From: CAZXPA01 sp964642485
GTDB taxonomy: Bacteria > Patescibacteriota > Patescibacteriia > UBA2591 > UBA6264
NCBI GenBank assembly: GCA_964642485.1
Contig: CAZXPA010000006.1
Location: 1-20,584 of the forward strand
Direction: 5' to 3'
DNA: 20,584 nucleotides
The position numbers and the translations under genes are program-made. This document shows positions 1 to 6,695 of this stretch, in pieces. The notes under the pieces are model-generated. The model had not been told where the DNA came from and did not search any database. It saw only the letters and a list, made by a program, of their open reading frames with translations. The first letter of the stretch is position 1. Each line of letters begins with the position of its first letter.

Positions 1-126
1 AGCAAAAGGTTCTTATAATTAAATTACTTTATTATTTATACGATAAAAATTTAATTTCAAGTTTTGTTTCTAATAACTTGGAGGTTTAATCTTAAATAAT
101 TTAATAATAAATTCGCAATTAAACTC

Positions 127-151
127 GCCTAACTTTTGAAAAAAGTTTGGC
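127..151 (+). promoter_or_regulatory. Hairpin in the tuf leader
   Basis: The sequence GCCTAACTTTT, then GAA, then AAAAGTTTGGC can fold into a hairpin of ten pairs and one T-T mismatch, ending 21 nt before the tuf start. It has no following T-run, so it does not look like an intrinsic terminator. The rest of positions 1-172 is AT-rich. I could identify neither a convincing promoter nor the end of an upstream gene there. The role could be leader structure or mRNA stability, which is inference. Confidence 0.4.
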
Positions 152-172
152 TGGGTAAATGAGGTTGTTGAT

Positions 173-1378
173 ATGGCGGGAAAAGAAAAGTTTGTTAGAG
201 CTAAGCCGCATATTAATGTGGGAACAATTGGTCATGTTGATCATGGCAAAACTACTCTGACTGCGGCAATGTTAAAATGTTTAAAATCAATTGGCAAAAA
301 GGCTGAAGAAAAAACTGTTGACCAAATTGATAACGCTCCAGAAGAAAAGGAGCGGGGAATTACTATTGCCTTAGCCCACGTTGAGTATGAGACAGACAAG
401 CGTCATTATGCTCATATTGATTGTCCGGGTCATGCTGATTATATTAAAAACATGATTACTGGGGCAGCTCAGATGGATGGGTCAATTCTAGTTATTGCGG
501 CAACTGATGGACCAATGCCTCAAACTAGGGAACATATTCTTTTGGCTCGACAGGTTGGCGTTCCAGCAATGGTTGTTTTCTTGAATAAAACTGACATGGT
601 TGAGGACAAAGAATTAATTGATTTAGTTAAAGAAGAGGTCAAAGACCTGCTTAAAAAATATGAATTCCCAGGTGACGAGATTCCAATTATTGAAGGCTCA
701 TCCTTAAAAGCATTAGAATGTGGTTGCGGTAAAGCAGACTGTCCTCATTGTGGGCCGATTATGAAAGTAATTGAGGCCCTTGACAATTATATTCCTGAGC
801 CCAAAAGAGATATGGATAAGCCATTTTTAATGCCAATTGAAGATATTTTCTCAATTGAGGGGAGAGGAACAGTGGTTACGGGTAAAATTGAAAGAGGAAA
901 GATAAAATTAAATGAGGAGATAGAGATTGTTGGTTTAAGACCAACTCAAAAAACTGTTGTCACTGGCATTGAAATGTTTAGAAAGTCTTTAGAAGAAGGT
1001 CTGGCTGGTGATAATGCTGGTATTCTTTTGCGTGGCATTAAGAAAACTGATGTTGAAAGAGGTCAGGTTATTGCTGCTCCAGGGACGGTGACCCCTCATA
1101 CTGAATTTGAGGGTCAGGTATATATTCTCTCTAAAGAAGAAGGCGGTCGCCATACACCATTTTTTACTGGATATAAGCCTCAGTTTTATATCCGAACCAC
1201 TGATGTGACTGGTGAAGCTACCTTACCTGAAGGCACAGAAATGGCCATGCCCGGCGATACCCTGAACTTAAAGATTAAATTATACAAGCAAATTGCTTTA
1301 GAAGAGCAGCAAAGATTTGCTATTAGAGAAGGTGGAAAAACTGTTGGCGCTGGCGTAGTCACAAAAATTGTTAAGTAA
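173..1378 (+). CDS. tuf: Elongation factor Tu
   Basis: EF-Tu is the cytoplasmic GTPase that carries aminoacyl-tRNA to the ribosomal A site. The 401-residue protein has the usual length and domain order. The G-domain motifs are visible: P-loop GHVDHGKT (20-27), RGITI (61-65), DCPGH (83-87), NKTD (138-141, usually NKCD) and GSSLKAL (175-181, usually GSALKAL). Domains 2 and 3 follow and end in the normal GAGVVTKIVK. Right after the G-domain's last guanine-binding motif lies a cysteine cluster, C183, C185, C190 and C193, where typical EF-Tu has no cysteines. The start is an ATG with GAGG about 8 nt upstream, one of very few Shine-Dalgarno-like sites in the window. The gene lies 92 nt upstream of rpsJ, as in many bacteria. 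Confidence 0.98.
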   Translation: MAGKEKFVRAKPHINVGTIGHVDHGKTTLTAAMLKCLKSIGKKAEEKTVDQIDNAPEEKERGITIALAHVEYETDKRHYAHIDCPGHADYIKNMITGAAQMDGSILVIAATDGPMPQTREHILLARQVGVPAMVVFLNKTDMVEDKELIDLVKEEVKDLLKKYEFPGDEIPIIEGSSLKALECGCGKADCPHCGPIMKVIEALDNYIPEPKRDMDKPFLMPIEDIFSIEGRGTVVTGKIERGKIKLNEEIEIVGLRPTQKTVVTGIEMFRKSLEEGLAGDNAGILLRGIKKTDVERGQVIAAPGTVTPHTEFEGQVYILSKEEGGRHTPFFTGYKPQFYIRTTDVTGEATLPEGTEMAMPGDTLNLKIKLYKQIALEEQQRFAIREGGKTVGAGVVTKIVK

Positions 1379-1461
1379 TTTAGGTAATTGGGTAATCAGG
1401 TAATCAGGGAAAAACCAGTTAACCAATCCCCAAGCACCCAAGCACCCAAGTACCCGATTTG
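1379..1461. repeat. Inverted repeat of tandem octamers, family A (tuf-rpsJ)
   Basis: The left arm (about 1383-1409) is made of 8-nt words such as GGTAATTG, GGTAATCA and GGTAATCA, and starts just after the tuf stop. The right arm (about 1423-1458) is words CCAAGCAC, CCAAGCAC and CCAAGTAC, roughly complementary to the left. The arms pair imperfectly because each is internally homogeneous but differs from the other at fixed word positions. The same family fills the rplV-rpsC and rpsN-rpsH gaps. Confidence 0.75.
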
Positions 1462-1470
1462 TTCTTTGTA

Positions 1471-1836
1471 ATGACTAAAGAAAGAACCAAGAAACAAAAA
1501 CCAACACCAACACAGAAGAAAGAGGCTAAATATCAGCCCAGAATTCGGATTAAAGTAAAATCTTATGATCACCGAGTAATTGATGAAGCTTTAAAAGGCA
1601 TTATTGAAGCAATTTCCCGAACAGGAGCAAAAGTTATTGGACCAATTTTTCTCCCCACTGAGAAAAAGAAATATACTGTTCTCAGATCTTCTTTTGTTCA
1701 TAAGGATTCAAGGGATCAATTTGAGAAAAGGATTCACAAGAGATTACTTGATATTACTGATTTTAGTCCTCAAACTTTAGAAACATTGACCGGTCTTCAT
1801 TTACCAGCAGGGGTAGATGTAGAAATAAAAATGTGA
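1471..1836 (+). CDS. rpsJ: Small ribosomal subunit protein S10
   Basis: S10 is a 30S head protein that also acts as NusE in transcription antitermination in other bacteria. From about residue 25 the protein follows the S10 fold, with RIRIKVKSYDHRVID, GPIFLPT and a conserved RSSFVHKDSRDQFEKR-like segment. Total length is 121 residues against the usual 102-105. The excess is a basic N-terminal extension rich in Lys, Thr and Gln. I chose the ATG at 1471 over an in-frame TTG at 1459, because the four extra residues have no family support and the TTG sits inside the upstream repeat. No clear Shine-Dalgarno site is visible. It is the first ribosomal-protein gene of the operon, between tuf and rplC. 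Confidence 0.95.
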   Translation: MTKERTKKQKPTPTQKKEAKYQPRIRIKVKSYDHRVIDEALKGIIEAISRTGAKVIGPIFLPTEKKKYTVLRSSFVHKDSRDQFEKRIHKRLLDITDFSPQTLETLTGLHLPAGVDVEIKM

Positions 1837-1948
1837 TTTGATAAAGGGGAGTGGAGTCAAAAGTGAACCAATTTTAAAAGGTTATCGTTTGATCAAGCTT
1901 GCTCTTAATCTTGAGGTTCAAAATTCTCTAAAAGAGATGACAATTTAA
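1837..1948 (+). other. Non-coding spacer before rplC, possibly structured
   Basis: The gap between rpsJ and rplC is 178 nt, the second-longest inside the ribosomal operon. This part contains no ORF with coding character. It has short complementary segments, for example TGAACC (about 1864) with GGTTCA (about 1915), and the small hairpin TCTCT-AAA-AGAGA (1925-1937). Unlike most other spacers here, it shows no tandem-word repeat. It leads into the attenuator-like structure described next. Confidence 0.35.
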
Positions 1949-2005
1949 GCAAATTTTTCAGAGCCGGGCCCTGGGCCGGAGAAATTTGGCCTCAACCCGG
2001 TTTTT
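1949..2005 (+). promoter_or_regulatory. Attenuator-like alternative hairpins before rplC
   Basis: Two mutually exclusive pairings are visible. In one, GCAAATTTTTC (from 1949) pairs with GAGAAATTTGGC (to 1990), with CCGG (1964-1967) pairing to CCGG (1976-1979) inside. In the other, CCGGG (1964-1968) pairs with CCCGG (1996-2000), followed directly by five Ts (2001-2005), like an intrinsic terminator. The structure ends 9 nt before rplC, and rplD (L4) follows. In E. coli, L4 autoregulates its own operon through a leader ahead of rpsJ. A comparable role here is inference from position only. Confidence 0.35.
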
Positions 2006-2014
2006 ATAATAATT

Positions 2015-2632
2015 ATGGCAAAATTTCTTTTAGGTAAAAAAATAGAGATGTCCCAGATATTTAAGGACGATAAAGTAATTCCGGTGACTAAAGTCCAAGC
2101 CGGGCCATGTTTAGTAATACAAATTAAAACTAAAGAAAAAGATGGTTATCAGGCGGTTCAAATAGGTTTTGGTAAAAAGAAAAAAAGTAATAAGCCTTTA
2201 AAAGGTCATTTAAAAAAAAGTGGGAATAAAGATCAAGAATATAATAGATATTTAAGAGAGTTCAGAATTAAAAAAACTGATTTAAAACTCGGAGACAAAA
2301 TTAAAGTTGATATTTTTCAGTCTGGAGATAAAGTAAAGGTTGTGGGCACCTCTAAGGGCAAAGGATTTCAAGGCGTGGTTAAGCGGCATGGCTTTCATGG
2401 CTCACCAGCCAGCCATGGTCATAAAGATCAGCTAAGAATGCCCGGGTCAAGTGGCGCTACTGGTCCGGCCAGGGTTTTTAAAGGCAAAAAAATGCCTGGG
2501 CGAATGGGCGGCAAAAGGGCCACTGTTAAGACTTTAGAGGTTATAGATGTTATTCCAGGAAAGAATTTATTATTAGTTAAAGGAGCAGTTCCCGGAGCCA
2601 GAAATTCATTATTAGAAATTACTTCGCAATAA
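2015..2632 (+). CDS. rplC: Large ribosomal subunit protein L3
   Basis: L3 is an early-assembly 50S protein whose loop reaches the peptidyl-transferase centre. The 205-residue protein is of normal length. It opens with LLGKKIEMSQIF and has the hallmark segments GTSKGKGFQGVVKRHGF and SHGHKDQLRMPGSSG, where the extended loop lies. The C-terminal half ends in the usual LLVKGAVPGARNSLL. A short Lys-rich stretch around residues 55-70 is an insertion of modest size. The stop is 2 nt from the rplD start, so the two are very likely co-translated. Confidence 0.98.
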   Translation: MAKFLLGKKIEMSQIFKDDKVIPVTKVQAGPCLVIQIKTKEKDGYQAVQIGFGKKKKSNKPLKGHLKKSGNKDQEYNRYLREFRIKKTDLKLGDKIKVDIFQSGDKVKVVGTSKGKGFQGVVKRHGFHGSPASHGHKDQLRMPGSSGATGPARVFKGKKMPGRMGGKRATVKTLEVIDVIPGKNLLLVKGAVPGARNSLLEITSQ

Positions 2633-2634
2633 AT

Positions 2635-3282
2635 ATGTTAAAGGTCTCTGTCCACAATCAGCAGGGGAAAGTAGTTGGCCAGGAAAAATTAGATCCTGGG
2701 GTCTTTGGCGTTGAACCAAAACCAGAATTGATTCATCAGGTTGTTATTTCTCTTTTAGCTAATCGGCGTCATCCTTTTGCTCATGCTAAAACCCGATCTG
2801 AGGTCAGGGGTGGTGGCCGAAAACCCTGGCGTCAAAAAGGTACTGGTCGGGCTCGGGCCGGCTCAATTCGTTCACCGATTTGGCGCGGTGGTGGAGTTAC
2901 TTTTGGCCCGAGTAAATTCAGAAATTATACGCAGAAGATTAATAAGAAAGTTAAGAGACAGGTACTTTGTATGTGTCTTTCTGATAAGGTTAAAGAAAAA
3001 AAAGTGTATGTTTTAGATAAATTAACTATGTCAGAGATTAAAACTAAAAAATTTGTCCAGATTTTAAATAAATTAGTTTTTAAGGGTAATGAAGATAAAA
3101 AAGATATAAAAGTCCTTCTTGGCTTGCCTGAGAAGGACTTAAACGTTATAAAATCCACTAGGAATATTAAGGGATTGAGAACAGTTCCCGTAACAGGTTT
3201 GAATATTTTGGGCCTGTTAAAAGCAGATTATTTGTTAACCACTCTTAAGGGAATAAAAAAGATAGGGGAACAATATAAATAA
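2635..3282 (+). CDS. rplD: Large ribosomal subunit protein L4
   Basis: L4 is a 50S protein whose extended loop lines the exit tunnel; in many bacteria it also represses its own operon. The 215-residue protein carries the signature RSEVRGGGRKPWRQKGTGRA followed by SPIWRGGGVTFGP, which is the tunnel-lining loop. A globular domain follows. The ATG lies 2 nt after the rplC stop with no separate ribosome-binding site, which implies translational coupling. The stop codon TAA directly abuts the left arm of a family B inverted repeat. Confidence 0.98.
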   Translation: MLKVSVHNQQGKVVGQEKLDPGVFGVEPKPELIHQVVISLLANRRHPFAHAKTRSEVRGGGRKPWRQKGTGRARAGSIRSPIWRGGGVTFGPSKFRNYTQKINKKVKRQVLCMCLSDKVKEKKVYVLDKLTMSEIKTKKFVQILNKLVFKGNEDKKDIKVLLGLPEKDLNVIKSTRNIKGLRTVPVTGLNILGLLKADYLLTTLKGIKKIGEQYK

Positions 3283-3361
3283 CCTTACTAAATTACTAAT
3301 CTATACAAATATATACGAATATTAGTACTATTAGTACAAATTCGTACTTTCGTAAGGTCCT
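3282..3361. repeat. Inverted repeat, family B (after rplD)
   Basis: The left arm ACCTTACTAAATTACTAAT (3282-3300) pairs with ATTCGTACTTTCGTAAGGT (3340-3358). Sixteen of 19 positions are complementary, and the three mismatches are all T-C, spaced exactly 4 nt apart. The centre contains further words related to TTAGTAC and ATACGAA. The same exact left 19-mer occurs at 6695, 8869 and 17557. The right arm ends in GTAAGGTCCT directly before an ATG at 3362, just as the other copies end before rplP, rplE and the flippase-like gene. Confidence 0.8.
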
Positions 3362-3448
3362 ATGTTATTCTTTACCCCGTTTAGAAATTCAACAGGGGTA
3401 GAAAAATTTATCAATCAAGAGTTAGATATATTAAAAATATTTTTATGA
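3362..3448 (+). CDS. Candidate 28-residue leader peptide overlapping rplW
   Basis: An ATG directly after the family B repeat opens an ORF of 28 codons. It starts MLFFTPFRN and ends DILKIFL. Its TGA overlaps the rplW ATG as ATGA, a classic translational-coupling arrangement. Its context, GTAAGGTCCT then ATG, is identical to that of the real starts of rplP and rplE. I recognise no family. It could be a leader peptide that opens RNA structure around the rplW start, a remnant of a longer gene, or chance. Positional evidence is good but protein evidence is absent. Confidence 0.4.
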   Translation: MLFFTPFRNSTGVEKFINQELDILKIFL

Positions 3449-3485
3449 CAGGAAAAGGTTTTAGAAAATTTCTAACGGGGTTTAA
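3371..3485 (+). promoter_or_regulatory. Competing RNA pairings around the rplW start
   Basis: The segment CCCCGTTTAGAAATT (3375-3389) is complementary to AATTTCTAACGGGG (3467-3480), 14 pairs with a single bulged T. The resulting loop would contain the rplW start codon at 3445. The same CCCC (3375-3378) can pair locally with GGGG (3395-3398), extended by the flanking TA/TA pair. The two folds exclude each other, and the 28-codon ORF runs through the 5' partner. This looks like a translation-dependent switch, which is inference from complementarity alone. Confidence 0.35.
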
Positions 3486-3933
3486 GAAAAAACCAAAGAA
3501 AAAAGAAGAAGAGAAGAAGAAAGAAGTTAAAAAAGCACCTGAGGTTAAACAGGCAAAGGAGGAGAAAGTTAAAAAGGTTGAGGAAAAGAAAAAACCAGAA
3601 AAGATTGTTCCAATTAAAGAAAAAATAACAAAGCCCCTGAAACAAGAGCTTGGAATTGCTTTTTCTGTTTTAGTCAGGCCAATAATTACTGAAAAAGCTA
3701 CAGCTAATGAAGCTCAAGGTTGTTATACTTTTGAAGTTAGCCCAAAAGCGAATAAAATTTTAATAAAAAAAGCAATTAAAGAACTCTATAATATTGATCC
3801 AGTTAAGGTAAATATAATACGTGTTAAAGGAAAAGCCGTGAGATATGGCAGAACAACGGGTAGGACTAAAAATTGGAAAAAGGCTATAGTTTTTCTTAAA
3901 AAAGGAGATAAAATAGAATTTATTAAAAAGTAA
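3445..3933 (+). CDS. rplW: Large ribosomal subunit protein L23 with long N-terminal extension
   Basis: L23 sits at the exit of the 50S tunnel and is the docking site for trigger factor and SRP. The L23 domain spans roughly residues 74-162, with VRPIITEKAT at its start and the conserved VNIIRVKGKAVRYGRTTGR and WKKAIVFLKKGDKIEF segments. Residues 1-73 are an extension made almost entirely of Lys, Glu, Val and Pro, probably disordered or coiled. The whole protein is 162 residues against about 95-100 usually. The ATG overlaps the stop of the 28-codon ORF. A shorter start within the L23 domain is unlikely because no suitable ATG precedes it. Confidence 0.95.
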   Translation: MTGKGFRKFLTGFKKKPKKKEEEKKKEVKKAPEVKQAKEEKVKKVEEKKKPEKIVPIKEKITKPLKQELGIAFSVLVRPIITEKATANEAQGCYTFEVSPKANKILIKKAIKELYNIDPVKVNIIRVKGKAVRYGRTTGRTKNWKKAIVFLKKGDKIEFIKK

Positions 3934-4076
3934 AGGGCTTTGTCTGATATTTTCAACCCCCACCTTTCGCCCGAAAGATGGGGGACAGAAAATTCAGATA
4001 CAAAACCTTTACCCCCTCCTTTTACGCGCTTGCGTGAAAAGGAGGGGGTGCTCGAAAATTAATTAACATTAATTTC
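3932..4076. repeat. Multi-hairpin element, family E (rplW-rplB)
   Basis: The 148-nt spacer folds almost completely. An outer stem joins 3932-3954 (AAAGGGCTTTGT...) to 3988-4010 (...ACAAAACCTTT). Inside it is a hairpin CCCCCACCTTTCG / CGAAAGATGGGGG (3957-3984). Next comes the stem CCCCCTCCTTTT plus ACGC closing with GCGT and AAAAGGAGGGGG (4012-4048), and then GAAAATTAAT / ATTAATTTCC (about 4053-4076). Segments ACAAAACCTTTACCCCCTCC and GGGGGTGCTC recur in the rpmC-rpsQ gap. None of the stems is followed by a T-run. Confidence 0.75.
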
Positions 4077-4081
4077 CTCGC

Positions 4082-4924
4082 ATGTTAAAGATATCTAAAC
4101 CAACAACACCTGGCCGACGCAAGATGAGCATGGTTGATACTAAAGAGCTATCTAAAGTTAGACCATTGAAAAAGTTAATTAGTATTAAAAAGAAAAAAGC
4201 TGGTCGAAGCAAGGGGAAGATAACAGTCAGACATCAGGGTGGGCAGGAAAAAAGATTTTACCGAAAAATTGATTTTAAACAGAATAAATTTAATATCCCG
4301 GCCAAGGTCGAGACATTAGAATATGATCCCAATCGTTCAGCTTGGATTGCTTTAGTTTGCTATACTGATGGTGAGAGAAGATATATTATTGCTCCTCAGG
4401 GGTTAAAAGTTGGTAACAAAATTATTAGTTCAAAAGAGAAGCTTGAGGCAAAAATAGGCAACCGTATGCCTTTAAAGTATATTCCTGTTGGCATGCCAAT
4501 TCATAATATTGAATTAGCCTCTGGCCAGGGAGGTAAAATCGTCCGCTCAGCAGGCAATGCCGCAGTTTTAATGGCCTTAACAGATGGCTTTGCCCAGGTA
4601 AAGCTTCCTTCAACTGAAAGGCGGCTTATTCGAGATACTTGTTCAGCAAGTTTGGGGCAAGTAAGCAATCCTGAATGGCGGTATATTAACTGGGGTAAGG
4701 CTGGACGAGTGCGTCATCGAGGGGTTAGACCTTCGGTTCGGGGCAAAGCAATGGCCCCAGTTGCCCATCCGCATGGTGGTGGCGAGGGGCAGTCGCCAAT
4801 TGGTTTGGTCCACCCTAAAACTCCTTGGGGCAAGCCAGCTTTAGGCGTTAAAACAAGAAGGAAGAAAAAATGGACAAATAAATATATAGTTAAACGTAGA
4901 ATAAAGAAGAGACGAAAGAAATAA
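4082..4924 (+). CDS. rplB: Large ribosomal subunit protein L2
   Basis: L2 is a core 50S protein needed for subunit joining and peptidyl-transferase activity. The 280-residue length is normal. Visible hallmarks are KPTTPGRRKMS at the N-terminus, the central GGKIVRSAGNAAVLMA segment, and the C-terminal HPHGGGEG (229-236), which contains the histidine important for activity. The flanking RGKAMAPVA differs mildly from the more common RGVAMNPVD. The tail is strongly basic. The start was set at 4082 because the KPTTPGRR segment lies near the N-terminus in the family. It lacks an obvious Shine-Dalgarno site and follows the family E hairpins by a few bases. Confidence 0.98.
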   Translation: MLKISKPTTPGRRKMSMVDTKELSKVRPLKKLISIKKKKAGRSKGKITVRHQGGQEKRFYRKIDFKQNKFNIPAKVETLEYDPNRSAWIALVCYTDGERRYIIAPQGLKVGNKIISSKEKLEAKIGNRMPLKYIPVGMPIHNIELASGQGGKIVRSAGNAAVLMALTDGFAQVKLPSTERRLIRDTCSASLGQVSNPEWRYINWGKAGRVRHRGVRPSVRGKAMAPVAHPHGGGEGQSPIGLVHPKTPWGKPALGVKTRRKKKWTNKYIVKRRIKKRRKK

Positions 4925-4985
4925 AGAAACCAAAAACACAAATCTTAATCTGTATTATTTTATAACCAATTTAATAAAATAGTCT

Positions 4986-5282
4986 ATGTCTCGCAGTCTC
5001 AAAAAAGGCCCTTGGGTTGATCCCAAATTATTAAAGAAAATATCCAGATTAAAACTAGGAGATAAAACAGTTATTAAAACCTGGTCGCGTAGTTCTGTTG
5101 TTACCCCAGAGATGATTGGTTTTACAATCGGGGTTCATAACGGAAAAATTCATGTTCCAGTATCTATTATTGAAGATATGGTCGGACATAAATTAGGAGA
5201 ATTTGCACCAACCAGGAAATTTGTTAAGCATGGCGGTAAAATACAGCGAGGGCTGGAAGCTGCAGCTAAGAAATCAAAATAA
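4986..5282 (+). CDS. rpsS: Small ribosomal subunit protein S19
   Basis: S19 is a 30S head protein near the A-site finger that binds together with S13. The 98-residue protein is of normal length. It starts MSRSLKKGPWVDPKLLKKI and has the conserved WSRSSVVTPEMIGFTIGVHNG and VGHKLGEFAPTRKF segments. It is separated from rplB by a 61-nt AT-rich spacer (4925-4985) in which I see no repeat, promoter or small ORF. This is one of the few spacers here without an inverted repeat. No Shine-Dalgarno motif is visible before the ATG. Confidence 0.98.
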   Translation: MSRSLKKGPWVDPKLLKKISRLKLGDKTVIKTWSRSSVVTPEMIGFTIGVHNGKIHVPVSIIEDMVGHKLGEFAPTRKFVKHGGKIQRGLEAAAKKSK

Positions 5283-5367
5283 CAACTAAACAATTAAACA
5301 ACTAAACAATTAAACATGTTAAATTGTTAGAGCGAAGCGTTTGTTAAATTGTTAAATTGAAAAGTAT
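5280..5367. repeat. Tandem-octamer inverted repeat (rpsS-rplV)
   Basis: The left arm is 8-nt words ACAACTAA, ACAATTAA, ACAACTAA and ACAATTAA (about 5283-5314), whose phase also includes the rpsS stop codon TAA. The right arm is TTGTTAAA twice (about 5340-5357), complementary to AACAATTT-type words. Between the arms is TTAGAGCGAAGCGTTT, containing the small palindrome-like GCGAAGCG that also occurs before rpsE. Its architecture matches families A and D, but the words differ and I see no second copy in the window. Confidence 0.65.
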
Positions 5368-5958
5368 ATGCAAGTAAAAGCCACAGGTAAATATTTAAGA
5401 ATTTCTCCTAAGAAAATGAGATTAGTGGTTGACCTTATCAGGGGCATGAATGCTCAGGCCGCTTTAGATCAATTAAATTTTATTCCCAAAAGAGCCAGTT
5501 CATTAATCTCAAAGGTTTTAAAGTCAGCAATTGCTAATGCTGAGCATAATTTTAATCTAAAAAAAGAAAATCTTTTTATTAAGGAAATTTTTATCAATCA
5601 AGGGCCGACCCTTAAAAGATGGCGAGCCAGAGCTTTTGGTCGAGCAGCACCAATTCGTAAAAGAAGCTCACATTTAGAAATTGTTTTAGGAGAGAAAGTC
5701 GTGACCCCCGAGGCTGAGCCTGTAAAACCAAAATTAAAAGAGCCGGTTATTGAAGCAGCCCCCAAAGAAAAGGCTAAACCAAAAAAAATAGTTAGTAAAA
5801 AAGAGCCAGCCAAAAAAGAACCTTTAAAGGGTAAAGGGAAAGAGGTTTTTGATACTCGTCGTCAAGGAAAACGTCGGGCAAAGCAACATCTTGATAAAAT
5901 AAGAGCTAAAAAAGTAGGAGGGGTATTAAAAAGAGTTTTTAGAAGAAAAAGCATTTAA
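5368..5958 (+). CDS. rplV: Large ribosomal subunit protein L22 with long C-terminal tail
   Basis: L22 spans the 50S exit tunnel and its hairpin forms part of the constriction, where macrolides act. The L22 domain covers about residues 1-110, with YLRISPKKMRLVVDLIRG at the N-terminus and the loop GPTLKRWRARAFGRAAPIRKR followed by SHLEIVLGE. Residues about 111-196 are an extra tail: first Pro, Lys and Glu rich, then strongly basic, ending VLKRVFRRKSI. The whole is 196 residues against about 110 in most bacteria. I have seen similar basic L22 ends in Parcubacteria, from memory only. The tail would be expected to lie on the ribosome surface near the tunnel exit. Confidence 0.96.
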   Translation: MQVKATGKYLRISPKKMRLVVDLIRGMNAQAALDQLNFIPKRASSLISKVLKSAIANAEHNFNLKKENLFIKEIFINQGPTLKRWRARAFGRAAPIRKRSSHLEIVLGEKVVTPEAEPVKPKLKEPVIEAAPKEKAKPKKIVSKKEPAKKEPLKGKGKEVFDTRRQGKRRAKQHLDKIRAKKVGGVLKRVFRRKSI

Positions 5959-6052
5959 TCGGGTAATTAGGTAATTGGGTAATCGGGTAATTAGGTAAAA
6001 ATCAATTAATTAATCCCAATTAACCAATTAACCAAGTACCCAAGTAACCAAC
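5956..6052. repeat. Inverted repeat of tandem octamers, family A (rplV-rpsC)
   Basis: The left arm is words TTTAATCG, GGTAATTA, GGTAATTG, GGTAATCG, GGTAATTA (about 5953-5993). The first word overlaps the rplV stop codon. The right arm is CCAATTAA, CCAATTAA, CCAAGTAC, CCAAGTAA (about 6016-6050), ending a few bases before the rpsC ATG. It is the clearest copy of the 8-nt periodicity, and both arms show the same register over four or five words. Confidence 0.8.
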
Positions 6053-6056
6053 AAAT

Positions 6057-6695
6057 ATGGGAAGAAAAGTAAATCCAAAAATTTTCCGGATTCCTCTAAT
6101 TAGGGAGTGGGAATCGAAATGGTTTGCTGACAAGCACAAGTTTAGGCAATTCCTAAAGGAGGATTTACAAATTAGAAAGCTTTTATCACAAAGATTGAAA
6201 AATTGCGGCATTTCTAGGGTCAGTATTGAGAGATTAGCCAACACTATCCGAGTTATTATTTATACTGCTAAGCCAGGGCTAATTATTGGTCGGGGCGGTC
6301 TTGATATTGAGAAATTAAAAAAAGAGGTTAAGGAGAAGTTTTTAAAAGACAATTTGGTTTTAGAAATAAATGTGGTTGAAGAAAAGTCACCAATGCTTTC
6401 AGCCGCCGTGGTCCTTGAAGGAGCAATTTCTGATTTAGAAAAAAGGGTGCCTTTTCGCCGAGTAATGAAAAAAGTTATTAGACAGGTCAAAACAAGTGAG
6501 GCCAAGGGGATTAAGATTATTGTCAGTGGTCGTTTAGGTGGCGTAGAAATAGCTAGATCAGAAAAATTGATCTGGGGGAGTCTCCCGCTTCATACTTTAC
6601 GGGCTGACATAGATTATGCTCGGGGGACAGCCGCAACAACTTATGGTTCAATTGGGGTTAAAGTCTGGATTTATAAGGGAGAGAAATTTAAATAA
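6057..6695 (+). CDS. rpsC: Small ribosomal subunit protein S3
   Basis: S3 lines the mRNA entry channel of the 30S subunit and has helicase-related activity. The 212-residue protein starts MGRKVNPKIFRIPL and contains a KH domain with the GRGG loop at residues 78-81. The C-terminal domain includes GAISDLEKRVPFRRVMKK, GIKIIVSGRLGGVEIARSE and the final GSIGVKVWIYKGEKF. The N-terminus differs from the common GQKVNPxGFRLG form in having KIFRIPLIREWESKWF, which I take as lineage-specific. It is followed by a composite family B repeat, with the TAA directly touching the left arm. Confidence 0.98.
   Translation: MGRKVNPKIFRIPLIREWESKWFADKHKFRQFLKEDLQIRKLLSQRLKNCGISRVSIERLANTIRVIIYTAKPGLIIGRGGLDIEKLKKEVKEKFLKDNLVLEINVVEEKSPMLSAAVVLEGAISDLEKRVPFRRVMKKVIRQVKTSEAKGIKIIVSGRLGGVEIARSEKLIWGSLPLHTLRADIDYARGTAATTYGSIGVKVWIYKGEKFK

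Noticed and set aside
1..172. tRNA gene or end of fusA upstream of tuf
   Set aside because: No cloverleaf-like pairing and no reading frame with EF-G-like sequence is visible. The region is AT-rich with one hairpin.
1382..1461. CRISPR-like array from the tandem words
   Set aside because: Word period is 8 nt with no spacers, arms are inverted, and no cas genes are present.
1459..1470. TTG start giving four more residues to S10
   Set aside because: The TTG lies at the end of the octamer repeat, and the added residues have no family support. The ATG at 1471 is the better start.
4012..4048. Intrinsic terminator at the CCCCCTCC / GGAGGGGG hairpin
   Set aside because: The stem is strong, but TGCTCGAAAA follows in place of a T-run, and essential genes of the same operon follow downstream.
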